From NCBI RefSeq assembly GCF_037940415.1, contig NZ_CP149798.1, positions 62,001-126,000 on the forward strand: a stretch of 64,000 nt of DNA, in the 5' to 3' direction. The notes below the pieces were generated by a model, which did no database searches, was not told where the DNA came from, and saw nothing but the letters and a program-made list of their open reading frames with translations. Shown here piece after piece: positions 8,175-16,465 of the stretch; positions within the stretch are counted from its first letter, which is position 1; each line of letters begins with the position of its first letter. This stretch comes from Streptomyces sp. f51 (lineage in GTDB: Bacteria; Actinomycetota; Actinomycetes; Streptomycetales; Streptomycetaceae). The position numbers were made by a program, and so were the translations under genes.

Positions 8175-9149
8175 GTGGCCCACGCCATTCGATTCAAGGA
8201 GACCGGCGGTCCCGAGGTCCTGCGCCGGGAGGAGGTCGTCGTCGGCGACCCCGGCCCCGGCGAGGTCCGGATCCGCCACCATGCCGTCGGACTCAACTTC
8301 GCCGACACCTACTTCCGCACCGGGCTCTACCCCGCGCCGCTGCCCGCCGGTCTCGGCGTCGAGGCGGCGGGCGTGGTCGAGGCCGTGGGCGCGGGCGTCA
8401 CCGGGTTCACCGAGGGCGACCGGGTCACGTACACCGGCAGCCCGCTCGGCGCGTACAGCACGGAGCGGGTCATGCCCGCCGGGTCCCTGATCCGGCTCCC
8501 GGACGGCATCGCCTTCGAGACGGCCGCGGCGATGACCATGCGCGGTCTGACCTCCGCCTATCTGCTCCGCAGGATCCACCCGCTCACGGCGGGGGACACG
8601 ATCCTGCTCACCGCGGCGGCGGGCGGCGTCGGGCTCATCGTCTGCCAGTGGGCCAAGCTGCTCGGCCTGAACGTGATCGGCACCGTCTCCACCGAGGAGA
8701 AGGCCGAACTGGCCCGGGCCCACGGCTGCGACCACGTCATCCACTACCGGCGCGAGAACGTGGCCGAGCGCGTGCGCGAACTCACCGACGGCGCCGGGGT
8801 ACCGGTCGCCTTCGACAGCGTCGGTAAGACCACGTACGCCTCCTCGCTCGCCTCGCTGCGCCGCCGCGGACTGCTCGTCTGCTTCGGCACCGCCTCCGGT
8901 CCCGTCCCGCCCATCGACGCCATGCAACTCGCCGTCCAGGGCTCCCTGTTCGTCACCCGCCCAGCACTCGCCGACTACATCGCGGACCCCGCCGAACGGG
9001 CCGAACTCGCCGGCGAACTCTTCGACCACGTCCGCTCCGGACGCATCGGCATCAAGGTCAACCAGCGCTACTCCCTCGAGGACGCCGCCCAGGCGCACCG
9101 CGAACTCGAGGCGGGCGGGACCACCGGATCGTCCGTCTTCGTGCTCTGA
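8175..9149 (+). CDS. Quinone oxidoreductase-type zinc-less MDR (alcohol dehydrogenase superfamily)
   Basis: A 324-residue NADPH-dependent oxidoreductase with a GroES-like N-terminal domain (1-120) and a Rossmann domain (about 130-260) carrying TAAAGGVGLIVCQWAK, the QOR signature. The cysteine/histidine ligands of zinc alcohol dehydrogenases are absent. NFADTYFRTGLYP is typical of the QOR1 group. The GTG start sits after a CGAGCAACGGAG site. In this cluster it could oxidise or reduce the hydroxy/keto intermediate handled by the neighbouring dioxygenase and BKACE enzyme. That role is inference, since QORs more often reduce quinones or enones. Confidence 0.85.
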   Translation: MAHAIRFKETGGPEVLRREEVVVGDPGPGEVRIRHHAVGLNFADTYFRTGLYPAPLPAGLGVEAAGVVEAVGAGVTGFTEGDRVTYTGSPLGAYSTERVMPAGSLIRLPDGIAFETAAAMTMRGLTSAYLLRRIHPLTAGDTILLTAAAGGVGLIVCQWAKLLGLNVIGTVSTEEKAELARAHGCDHVIHYRRENVAERVRELTDGAGVPVAFDSVGKTTYASSLASLRRRGLLVCFGTASGPVPPIDAMQLAVQGSLFVTRPALADYIADPAERAELAGELFDHVRSGRIGIKVNQRYSLEDAAQAHRELEAGGTTGSSVFVL

Positions 9150-9198
9150 ACCCACCACTCCCCCGCGGTCAACTCCACTGCCACCAGGAGGAAGCACC

Positions 9199-10107
9199 AT
9201 GGAACACACGCTCGCTCCGCCCGAGGGCGCGCCGGTCCGCGCCCACCACCGCGGCTCGATCCGGGTCGAACCGCTGACCTGCTCGATCGGCGCGGAACTG
9301 TCCGGCGTGAACCTCGGGGACGCCGCCCGCGACGACGACCTCTTCGCGGAGATCAAGTCCCTGCTGCTCCAGTACAAGGTGCTGTTCCTGCGCGACCAGG
9401 ACCTCACCCGCGCCGAACACGTCGCCTTCGCCGAGCGGTTCGGCGCCCTGGAGGACCACCCGGTGGCCGGCAGCGACCCCGAGCACCCCGGCCTGGTGCG
9501 GATCTACAAGGACCTGGACAGTCCGGCCGAGCACTACGAGAACGCCCTTCACACGGACGGTACTTGGCGCGAGAACCCCGCCATGGGCGCCGTACTGCGC
9601 TGTATCGAGGGGCCGCCCGTCGGCGGCGACACGATCTGGGTCAACATGGCCGAGGCCTACCGGCGGCTGCCCGAGGAGATCCGTACGAAGATCCGGGGGC
9701 TGCGGGCCCGGCACAGCATCGAGGCCACCTTCGGCGCCGTGATGCCCGAGGAGAGGAGGCACGCGCTCAAGGCGCAGTTCCCGGACGCGGAGCACCCGGT
9801 GGTGCGTGTCCACCCGGAGACCGGCGAGGAGATCCTCTTCGTCAACGCGTTCACCACCCACTTCGTCAACTACCACACGCCCGGGAACGTGCGCTTCGGG
9901 CAGGACTTCGCCCCCGGCGCGGGCCTCCTGCTCAACTACCTGATCGCCCAGGCCGCGATCCCGGAGTACCAGGTGCGCTGGCGCTGGACCCCGAACAGCG
10001 TCGCCGTCTGGGACAACCGCTCCACCCAGCACTACGCCGTACAGGACTACTGGCCCGCAGTCCGCCGCATGGAGCGCGCGGGCATCGTCGGCGACAGACC
10101 GTTCTAG
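9199..10107 (+). CDS. TauD/TfdA-family 2-oxoglutarate dioxygenase
   Basis: A 302-residue Fe(II)/2-oxoglutarate oxygenase of standard length. The metal ligands are H118-x-D120 in NALHTDGTW and H278 in STQHYAVQDY; Arg289/290 probably binds 2-oxoglutarate. Layout matches TauD/AtsK and TfdA (LFLRDQDL near 63, FGALEDHP near 81). The ATG has an AGGAGGAA ribosome site. Within the cluster it is the natural enzyme for introducing a hydroxyl or freeing an amine or sulfonate from the imported compound. The same superfamily includes gamma-butyrobetaine hydroxylase, which makes a beta-hydroxy acid upstream of a BKACE step in carnitine breakdown. Substrate unknown. Confidence 0.85.
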   Translation: MEHTLAPPEGAPVRAHHRGSIRVEPLTCSIGAELSGVNLGDAARDDDLFAEIKSLLLQYKVLFLRDQDLTRAEHVAFAERFGALEDHPVAGSDPEHPGLVRIYKDLDSPAEHYENALHTDGTWRENPAMGAVLRCIEGPPVGGDTIWVNMAEAYRRLPEEIRTKIRGLRARHSIEATFGAVMPEERRHALKAQFPDAEHPVVRVHPETGEEILFVNAFTTHFVNYHTPGNVRFGQDFAPGAGLLLNYLIAQAAIPEYQVRWRWTPNSVAVWDNRSTQHYAVQDYWPAVRRMERAGIVGDRPF

Positions 10108-10140
10108 CCCCCTTCTTCAACAGCGCGTGAGGTGATGACA

Positions 10141-11493
10141 ATGGAGTTGCACACCACTGCTGGATCCATCCCCGGGACGGACTCGACCGCCCCGTCCGGA
10201 TGGCCCGTGTCACGACGTTATGCCTGGGTGGTCTTCGCCCTCAGTTTCGGCCTGCTGCTGTCGGACTACATGTCACGGCAGGTCCTCAACGCCGTCTTCC
10301 CCGACCTCAAGAGCGCGTGGCTGCTCACGGACGCGAAGCTCGGCACGCTCAGCGGTGTCGTCGCCCTCATGGTCGGTCTGTTCACCTTCCCCATGTCGCT
10401 GATCGCCGACCGCTGGGGCCGGGTCAAGAGCCTGCTGCTCGCCGCGGGGATGTGGAGCGTGGCGACCCTGGGCTGCGCGGTCTCGGCCAACTACGGCCAG
10501 CTGTTCGTCGGCCGCCTCTTCGTCGGCATCGGCGAGGCGGCGTACGGAAGCGTCGGCATCGCCGTCGTCCTGAGCATCTTCCCGATCGCCCTGCGTGCCA
10601 CCCTGTCCGGTGCCTTCATCGCGGGCGGTGCCTTCGGTTCGGTCCTGGGCGTGTCGATCGGCGGCGCGGTCGCCCAACACCTGGGCTGGCGCTGGGCGTT
10701 CGGGGTCATGGGCATCTTCGGCCTGGTGCTGGCCCTGGTCTACGGCTTCGTCGTCACCGAGAAGAAGCTGACGCCGGAGGCCGGTTCCGGGGACGCCGGG
10801 TCCGATCCCGGGGTCCGGGGCCGGCTGCGCGTGCTGCTGCCGCGGCTGTTCTCCTCGGTCTCGGTGATCAGCGCCTACGTGGGCAGCGGTCTCCAACTGT
10901 TCATCGCCGCCTCGCTGATGGCCTGGCTGCCCAGCTTCTTCAACCGCTACTACGACATGCCCACCGCGAAGGCGGGCGCGACCGCCGGTGTCTTCATCCT
11001 CGTCATCGGCGTCGGCATGATCGGCGGCGGCATCGTCTCCGACCGCATCAGCCGGGCGTTCCCGCTGCGCAAGTGGTCGGTGGCCATCGCGTGCAGTCTC
11101 GGCTCGCTCGCCCTGCTGATGACGGCCTTCCGGCTGCCGACCGGCCCGCTCCAGCTGGCGGTCCTGGCCGCCGGAGCCCTGCTCTCGGCCGGCACCGCGG
11201 GCCCCGCGACCGCCATGGTGGCCAATCTGACCCCGTCGTCCATCTCCGCGACCGCGTTCGCCACCCTGACCCTGGCCAACAGCCTGCTCGGACTGGCTCC
11301 GGGGCCCGCCGTCACGGGCGCGCTCGCGGACGGCACGGGCCTGCTCGGCGCCCTGCGGATCATCCCGCTCACGGCACTCGCCGCCACCCTCGCGTTCCTG
11401 GTCGGCCGCCACTTCTACGAGCGTGATCTGCGCCGCCTGACGGGCGACCCCGCCCCCGCGCCGGAGCCCGAGGACGCGGTGGTGACCGCGTGA
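10141..11493 (+). CDS. MFS transporter, probable carboxylate importer
   Basis: A 450-residue 12-helix major facilitator. The loop between helices 2 and 3 reads SLIADRWGRVKSL (D..GR motif), and the central loop between the two six-helix bundles is at about 205-230. The start ATG at 10141 is eight bases after GAGG; the two starts just before it are too close. It resembles sugar-acid/aromatic acid-type MFS carriers more than drug pumps, which fits import of the cluster's substrate. Its last codons overlap the start of the hydrolase gene (GTGA), so expression is coupled. Confidence 0.8.
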   Translation: MELHTTAGSIPGTDSTAPSGWPVSRRYAWVVFALSFGLLLSDYMSRQVLNAVFPDLKSAWLLTDAKLGTLSGVVALMVGLFTFPMSLIADRWGRVKSLLLAAGMWSVATLGCAVSANYGQLFVGRLFVGIGEAAYGSVGIAVVLSIFPIALRATLSGAFIAGGAFGSVLGVSIGGAVAQHLGWRWAFGVMGIFGLVLALVYGFVVTEKKLTPEAGSGDAGSDPGVRGRLRVLLPRLFSSVSVISAYVGSGLQLFIAASLMAWLPSFFNRYYDMPTAKAGATAGVFILVIGVGMIGGGIVSDRISRAFPLRKWSVAIACSLGSLALLMTAFRLPTGPLQLAVLAAGALLSAGTAGPATAMVANLTPSSISATAFATLTLANSLLGLAPGPAVTGALADGTGLLGALRIIPLTALAATLAFLVGRHFYERDLRRLTGDPAPAPEPEDAVVTA

Positions 11494-12068
11494 GCGCCAC
11501 CGCCGAGCCGGTCGTCGTGATCGTCCCGGGACTGCGCGGGCATGTCGCCGACCACTGGCAGACCCTGCTGGCGAACCGGCTGGCCGAGGCCGGGCGCACC
11601 GTGCACACCGTCCCGCCGCTCACCGAGGACCCGCTGAGCCGCGAGGCTCGCGTGGCGGCGCTCGACAAGGTGGTCTCGGGGACGGCGGGACCCGTGGTGC
11701 TCGTCGCGCACAGCGCCGGAGTGATCACCACGGTCCACTGGGCCGGGACGAGCACCGCACGGGTGCTCGGAGCGCTCCTCGTGACACCGCCGGACTTCGG
11801 CACCCCGCTGCCCGAGGGCTATCCGACTCCCGAGGAACTCGGCGAGAACGGCTGGACACCGGTTCCCCGGAGTCCGCTGCCCTTTCCCAGCGTCGTGGCC
11901 GCCAGCTCGAACGACCCCCTCGGCACCGCCGAGCGGGTCGCCGGGCTGGCCCGCGACTGGGGTGCCGACCTGGTGGAACTCGGCGAGGTCGGCCATCTCA
12001 ACCCCGCGTCCGGCTACGGCCCGTGGCCGCGCGCGGAAGAACTGCTCCGCGACGTCGAAGCCGGCTGA
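11490..12068 (+). CDS. Small alpha/beta hydrolase, RBBP9/YdeN family
   Basis: A 192-residue serine hydrolase with the RBBP9/YdeN pattern: PGLRGHVADHWQ at the oxyanion side, nucleophile S75 in VAHSAG, acid D142 in SSNDPLG and H169 in GEVGHLNP. The GTG overlaps the transporter stop. In the cluster it may hydrolyse an ester, amide or thioester of the substrate or product, for example releasing the acid from the CoA ester formed by the BKACE enzyme. That is a guess from position, and members of this family often lack a known substrate. Confidence 0.8.
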   Translation: MSATAEPVVVIVPGLRGHVADHWQTLLANRLAEAGRTVHTVPPLTEDPLSREARVAALDKVVSGTAGPVVLVAHSAGVITTVHWAGTSTARVLGALLVTPPDFGTPLPEGYPTPEELGENGWTPVPRSPLPFPSVVAASSNDPLGTAERVAGLARDWGADLVELGEVGHLNPASGYGPWPRAEELLRDVEAG

Positions 12069-12097
12069 AGGCCGCGTCCAGCCCAGGAAGGCAACCG

Positions 12098-14080
12098 ATG
12101 AACACCGACACCGACCTGCTGTGGTCCCCCGGCCGCCGCGAGTTGGAGGACTCCAACGTCGCGGGCTTCATGCACTGGCTCGGCGAAACGCGGGGTCTTC
12201 GCTTCGACGACTACGCCGAACTGTGGCGGTGGAGTTCCACCGACCTCGCGGGATTCTGGTCGGCGGTGTGGGAGTTCTACGGGCTGGACGCGGTGGGTGG
12301 TTACGACCGTGTGCTGGGTGAGGCGTCCATGCCGGGCGCGGAGTGGTTTCCCGGTGCCCGGCTGAACTTCGCCGAACGCTGCTTCGCCCGGGCCACGGAC
12401 GCCCGCCCCGCCCTCGTCTGCCTGACCGAGGACGGCAGCCCCGAGGAGACCTCCTGGGAGGAGCTGCGCCGGCAGGTCGCCGATGTCGCGGCGGCGCTGC
12501 GCCGCATGGGCGTCGCTCCGGGCGACCGCGTGGCCGGCTATCTGCCGAACCTCCGCCAGACCGTGGTGGCGCTGCTGGCCACGGCCGCCGTCGGCGCCGT
12601 GTGGACGGCCTGTTCCCCGGAGTTCGGCACGCCCAGCGTGCTCGCCCGGCTGCGTCAGGCGGAGCCGAAGGTCCTCGTGGCCGTGGACGGATACCGCTAC
12701 GGCGGCAGGATCCACGACAGGCGGCCGGAGGTCGCCGAACTCGTGGAGGGCCTGCCCACCGTGCGCCATCTCCTCGCCGTCGACAGCGTCTTCACCGCGA
12801 AGGCCGGGCCGTGGCCGGGGCGACCCGGCGTCGAGCGGCACGACTGGTCCCAGCTGCCCGCGGCGGACGGTCCGCCGGAGTTCGCCGACGTGCCCTTCGA
12901 CCACCCGCTGTGGATCCTGTGGTCGTCGGGGACGACGGGCATACCGAAGGGGATCGTCCAGGGGCACGGCGGCATCGTGGTCGAACTGCTCAAGGCCCTC
13001 GGCCTCGGCGTCGACCTGCGCGCCGACGACCGCTACCTCTTCATCACCTCCACCGGCTGGATGGTGTGGAACTTCCTGGTCGGCGGGCTGCTGCACGGCA
13101 GCACCGTCGTCCTGTACGACGGCAGCCCGACGTATCCCGGAGTCGACGGCGCCTGGTCGGTCGCCGAACGGACCGGCGCGACCGTGCTCGGTCTGGGAGC
13201 CGCCTATCTCACCGCCGCGGAGAAGGCGGGCACCCGTCCCGCGGAGACGTTCGGGCTCGGCGGGCTCAGGACCGTCCTCCAGACCGGGTCGACCCTGCCG
13301 GACGGCACCTGGCATTGGGTCCACGGGGCGCTGGGGCCCGGCGTGCGGCTCCAGTCGATCTGCGGCGGTACGGACGTCTGCTCGGTCCTGGCGGGCAGCA
13401 CCCCCCTGCTGCCCGTCCGCGCCGGCCGGATCCAGGCGCCCGCCCTCGGTGTGGCCCTGGCCTCCTGGGACCCCGAGGGGCGCCCCCTGACGGGTGAGCA
13501 GGGCGAGCTGGTGGTGACCGCGCCCCTGCCGTCCATGCCGCTGTGCTTCGTCGGGGACGCCGACGGCGCCCGCTACCGGGCCAGTTACTTCGACACGTAC
13601 CCCGGGATCTGGCGGCACGGGGACTGGGTCACCGTCGACGCCGACCTGTCGGTGGTCGTCGCGGGCCGCTCCGACTCCACGCTGAACCGCTCGGGCGTCC
13701 GCATGGGTTCCGCCGACATCTACGCGGTGGTCGACCAGCTCCCGGGAATCGCCGACAGTCTCGTCGTCGGTGTCGAACAGCCCGACGGCGGCTACTTCAT
13801 GCCGCTGTTCGTCGTGCCCGCCGAGGACACGGCGTTCGACGAAGGGCTGCGGCGGTCCGTCGTCTCCGCCATCAGGGCCGAGCTGTCCCCGCGCCATGTG
13901 CCCGACGTGATCGTGGCCGTCCCGGCCGTCCCGCGCACCCTCACCGGCAAGAAGCTCGAAGTCCCCGTCAAGCGCGTCCTCCAGGGCGCCCGCCCCGGCG
14001 AGGTCAGCGGCGAGGGAGCCGTCACCCATCCGGAGATGCTGACGTGGTTCGCGGAGTTCGCCGCAGGACGACATTCCTGA
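12098..14080 (+). CDS. Acetoacetate-CoA ligase (acetoacetyl-CoA synthetase)
   Basis: A 660-residue ANL enzyme with the acetoacetyl-CoA synthetase arrangement: an N-terminal ACAS domain starting LLWSPGRR, FAGFW-like motif DLAGFWSAVW near 49, NFAERCF near 90, ATP motif WSSGTTGIPKG at about 275-285, and the C-terminal lysine motif TLTGKKLEVPVK. Length (about 650) is diagnostic against ordinary acyl-CoA ligases. It converts acetoacetate, ATP and CoA to acetoacetyl-CoA. Since BKACE enzymes release acetoacetate, its presence at the end of the same run strongly supports a shared pathway. The ATG follows AGGAAGG; upstream in-frame starts lie inside the hydrolase gene. Confidence 0.88.
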   Translation: MNTDTDLLWSPGRRELEDSNVAGFMHWLGETRGLRFDDYAELWRWSSTDLAGFWSAVWEFYGLDAVGGYDRVLGEASMPGAEWFPGARLNFAERCFARATDARPALVCLTEDGSPEETSWEELRRQVADVAAALRRMGVAPGDRVAGYLPNLRQTVVALLATAAVGAVWTACSPEFGTPSVLARLRQAEPKVLVAVDGYRYGGRIHDRRPEVAELVEGLPTVRHLLAVDSVFTAKAGPWPGRPGVERHDWSQLPAADGPPEFADVPFDHPLWILWSSGTTGIPKGIVQGHGGIVVELLKALGLGVDLRADDRYLFITSTGWMVWNFLVGGLLHGSTVVLYDGSPTYPGVDGAWSVAERTGATVLGLGAAYLTAAEKAGTRPAETFGLGGLRTVLQTGSTLPDGTWHWVHGALGPGVRLQSICGGTDVCSVLAGSTPLLPVRAGRIQAPALGVALASWDPEGRPLTGEQGELVVTAPLPSMPLCFVGDADGARYRASYFDTYPGIWRHGDWVTVDADLSVVVAGRSDSTLNRSGVRMGSADIYAVVDQLPGIADSLVVGVEQPDGGYFMPLFVVPAEDTAFDEGLRRSVVSAIRAELSPRHVPDVIVAVPAVPRTLTGKKLEVPVKRVLQGARPGEVSGEGAVTHPEMLTWFAEFAAGRHS

Positions 14081-14251
14081 TCACCAGCCGGGCAACGACG
14101 ATCACTTCCATGCCTCTCGAAGCACCGTTCCATGCTCCTTCCGCCAGTCCCGAAACAACCCGGCCGCACGCGGCGGACGGTCCGTAGGGTCCGGGACACC
14201 GGCCGGTCGGGAACTCCTCCGTCCGCGCGGTGACCCGAAGGAGACATCGGT

Positions 14252-14626
14252 ATGGCAAATGTGGAGATCTCCCTCAAGGAGACGATGACGTCGATCGAGG
14301 GCGCTCTGGGCGTGGCTCTCGTCGACTACACGAGCGGGATGGCACTGGGCACACTGGGGGGCGGCAAGGATCTCGACCTGAACGTCGCCGCGGCCGGCAA
14401 CACCGACGTGGTGCGGGCCAAGGTGCGCACCATGGAGCACCTCGGACTCAAGAGCAAGATCGAGGACGTACTCATCACCCTGGAGAAGCAGTACCACCTG
14501 ATCCGCCCGCTCACGGGCCGTGACGGCAACGGGCTGTTCCTGTACCTGGTGCTCAACAAGGCGACGTCGAACCTGGCCATGGCCCGCCACCAGCTCGCCC
14601 GCATCGAAGCCGAACTAGAGGTGTAG
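14252..14626 (+). CDS. Roadblock/LC7-like small protein
   Basis: A 124-residue protein beginning NVEISLKETMTSIEGALGVALVDYTSGMAL, a helix followed by the strand pattern of roadblock/LC7 and MglB-like proteins. These usually dimerise and modulate small Ras-like GTPases. The ATG has an AAGGAGA site. No GTPase, DUF742 or sensor kinase gene is adjacent, so it is not part of a typical four-gene conservon. It follows the catabolic cluster by 171 bases and is probably separately transcribed. Assignment rests on fold-like pattern, not a strong signature. Confidence 0.65.
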   Translation: MANVEISLKETMTSIEGALGVALVDYTSGMALGTLGGGKDLDLNVAAAGNTDVVRAKVRTMEHLGLKSKIEDVLITLEKQYHLIRPLTGRDGNGLFLYLVLNKATSNLAMARHQLARIEAELEV

Positions 14627-14642
14627 ACAGCCACGTTCTCCG

Positions 14643-14723
14643 CGCCTTCGCATGCCCACGACTTGAAGACTTCTTCAATTAGGTAAATCCAGATCGAGTC
14701 AATCACGTGGGCATGCGGAGGCG
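14643..14723. promoter_or_regulatory. 18-bp inverted repeat enclosing an AT-rich palindrome upstream of the arsR-type gene
   Basis: Left arm CGCCTTCGCATGCCCACG (14643-14660) pairs with right arm CGTGGGCATGCGGAGGCG (14706-14723); the single mismatch becomes a G-U pair in RNA. The 45-base loop is unusually AT-rich for this genome. It contains the palindrome TTGAAGA-CT-TCTTCAA at 14663-14678, a plausible ArsR-type operator. The element could be a nested operator, the terminator of the upstream roadblock gene, or a small mobile-element relic. Confidence 0.7.
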
Positions 14724-14825
14724 GAGCGGCCAGGATCGGTCCTTCAGGCACCGCTCGGGCACGCGGACAACCACCGCACCAGCGGGAGAGACAGCCCGTC
14801 CCCAGGCGGCAGGGAGCGAACGAAT

Positions 14826-15248
14826 TTGACCAGGCAGGTTCCCCTCTACCAGGCCAAGGCCGAGTTCTTCCGCATGCTCGGACACCCCGTGCGCATCCGC
14901 GTCCTGGAACTGCTCCAGACCGGCCCGGTCTCGGTGCGCGACCTGCTCAGCGAGATCGAGGTCGAACCGTCCAACCTCTCGCAGCAGCTGGCCGTGCTGC
15001 GCCGCTCGGGAATCGTGGTGTCCATCCGCGAGGGATCGACCGTCAGTTACGCGCTGGCGGGCGGGGACGTCGCCGAACTGCTGCGCGCCGCCCGCCGCAT
15101 CCTCACCGAACTGCTCGCGGGACAGACCGAGTTGCTGGCGGAACTGCGGCAGGCCGACGTCGACACGGGCCTGCCTCCCGGTCCGCGCGAACCGGACCTC
15201 GTCGTCACCCGGTCCGCGCGGCCCTCGCCCGCCGTCCGCAGCCACTGA
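14826..15248 (+). CDS. ArsR-family winged-helix regulator
   Basis: A 140-residue repressor-type protein. Residues about 8-85 form the ArsR domain: AEFFRMLGHPVRIRVLELL, then VSVRDLLSEIEVEPSNLSQQLAVLRRSGIV (recognition helix around SNLSQQ), then a beta wing (IREGSTVSYALAG). There is no CxC or other obvious metal-binding cysteine set, so it may sense something other than arsenite. The start appears to be TTG with GGGAG upstream. A second helical segment (about 90-120) may dimerise. The inverted repeat and palindrome at 14643-14723 are likely its operator, implying autoregulation. Confidence 0.8.
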   Translation: MTRQVPLYQAKAEFFRMLGHPVRIRVLELLQTGPVSVRDLLSEIEVEPSNLSQQLAVLRRSGIVVSIREGSTVSYALAGGDVAELLRAARRILTELLAGQTELLAELRQADVDTGLPPGPREPDLVVTRSARPSPAVRSH

Positions 15249-15275
15249 CGCCGCGGGCAGCCACCGTACGGACGG

Positions 15276-16250
15276 TCAGGCCCAGCCCCTGCGGGCGGCG
15301 TGCCAGCCGAGCTGGATACGGCTCTCGGCGCCGGCCCGCGCCATGAGTTCACCGATGCGCCGCTGCACGGTGCGACGGGAGACGCCGAGGCGCGCGCCGA
15401 CCGCCTGGTCGGTGAGTCCCGCGAGCACGAGGGCGAGCATCCGGGCATCGAACTCGTCTATGGCGTCCGGTCGTTGTTCCATCAGCCCGTCACCCGCCGC
15501 CTGGGGCGACAGCGGGTGGGCCTGCTCCCAGGCGAGCTCGAAATAGGCGACGAGGGCGTCCAGCAGGCCCCCGGGGTGCACCAGGACGGAGGCGGCGGCC
15601 GTGTTGCGGCCGCTGAACAGGGGAAGCATCGCCAGGTCGTGATCCGCGATCATGAGCTTGACGGGCACGGCGTCGGCGACCCCCACCCGCTGTCCCGCCG
15701 CCAGCACCGCGAGGGCCTGCGCCACCATGCCGGGCTCGGTCAGCGCGTCCCGGTGCAGGATCGTCCGGTAGAGCACTCCGCGGCGCATACCGGCCCCCTC
15801 CGCGGTGTTGTCGTCGCGCGAGACGACACTCTGCTCGGGCACCATCATCGACCGCACCTCGTGCCGGGCGGACTCCTGGAGCTGCCGGAACCGGTGCCGT
15901 ACCGCGTCGACGTCGCTGATCACCTCCACCGCCCCGCCCTCGGCTCCCGTGCGGTGCTGCTCGGCAAGCGTGAGCACCGCGTGCTCCGCCGCGCTCAACT
16001 CGTCGCGGCGGCGCCGCAGTTCCCCGCCGAGCGCGACCGCGGGAGGCGCCGCCACGAACAGGGCGGCCGCGCCGTCGACCGGCTGCGGGACGACGAGGCC
16101 GCGCCCGGCCAGCGCGGCGAGGAGGTCACGCGTCTCGGACTCGGGGCGGCCGCTGTCGGCCGCCAGTTCCTGGACGGCCGCCCGGCCGCGCTTCACCAGG
16201 AGACGGTAGACCTCCTCCTCGGCCGGACCGAGACCGAGCGCGGCGAGCAT
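15276..16250 (-). CDS. TrmB/LuxR-type helix-turn-helix regulator
   Basis: A 324-residue regulator with two DNA-binding-like regions. The N-terminus (LGLGPAEEEVYRLLVKRGRAAVQELAADSG) resembles the TrmB winged helix. The C-terminus (about 255-315) is a LuxR/GerE-like helix-turn-helix, GLTDQAVGARLGVSRRTVQRRI. The middle (about 120-235) resembles the phospholipase-D-like sensor region of this streptomycete family (EVRSMMVPEQ). The ATG has an AGGAG site nine bases upstream; the longer frame lacks one. It is convergent with the arsR-type gene and divergent from ligA. Target genes unknown. Confidence 0.8.
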   Translation of the reverse strand: MLAALGLGPAEEEVYRLLVKRGRAAVQELAADSGRPESETRDLLAALAGRGLVVPQPVDGAAALFVAAPPAVALGGELRRRRDELSAAEHAVLTLAEQHRTGAEGGAVEVISDVDAVRHRFRQLQESARHEVRSMMVPEQSVVSRDDNTAEGAGMRRGVLYRTILHRDALTEPGMVAQALAVLAAGQRVGVADAVPVKLMIADHDLAMLPLFSGRNTAAASVLVHPGGLLDALVAYFELAWEQAHPLSPQAAGDGLMEQRPDAIDEFDARMLALVLAGLTDQAVGARLGVSRRTVQRRIGELMARAGAESRIQLGWHAARRGWA

Positions 16251-16465
16251 GGGCCACTCCTTGAAGTCGGCTGGCGGGACCGGGGCGGGGCAGCCCGCAC
16301 GGCGGAGCCCGCGTCCGCGCGGTCCCACGGATACGCCAAGGTCTACTTCACCCTCCGGGCCCCTGTCATCTCCGGGTGGCGCACTTGCCCGCATCGCCCC
16401 AAGTGCGTGCCCGGGCGGGGCCCGTCGGAAGGGCATTGTCAGTGGTGGCAGGCAGGATGACGGGT

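Noticed and set aside
7003-14080. Ordinary carnitine degradation operon
   Set aside because: There is no L-carnitine dehydrogenase, betainyl-CoA thioesterase or CdhR-type (GATase-like) AraC regulator, and the BKACE N-terminal loop differs from dehydrocarnitine enzymes.
14252-14626. Conservon (cvn) operon around the roadblock protein
   Set aside because: The adjacent histidine-kinase-like, DUF742 and Ras-like GTPase genes that define conservons are missing.
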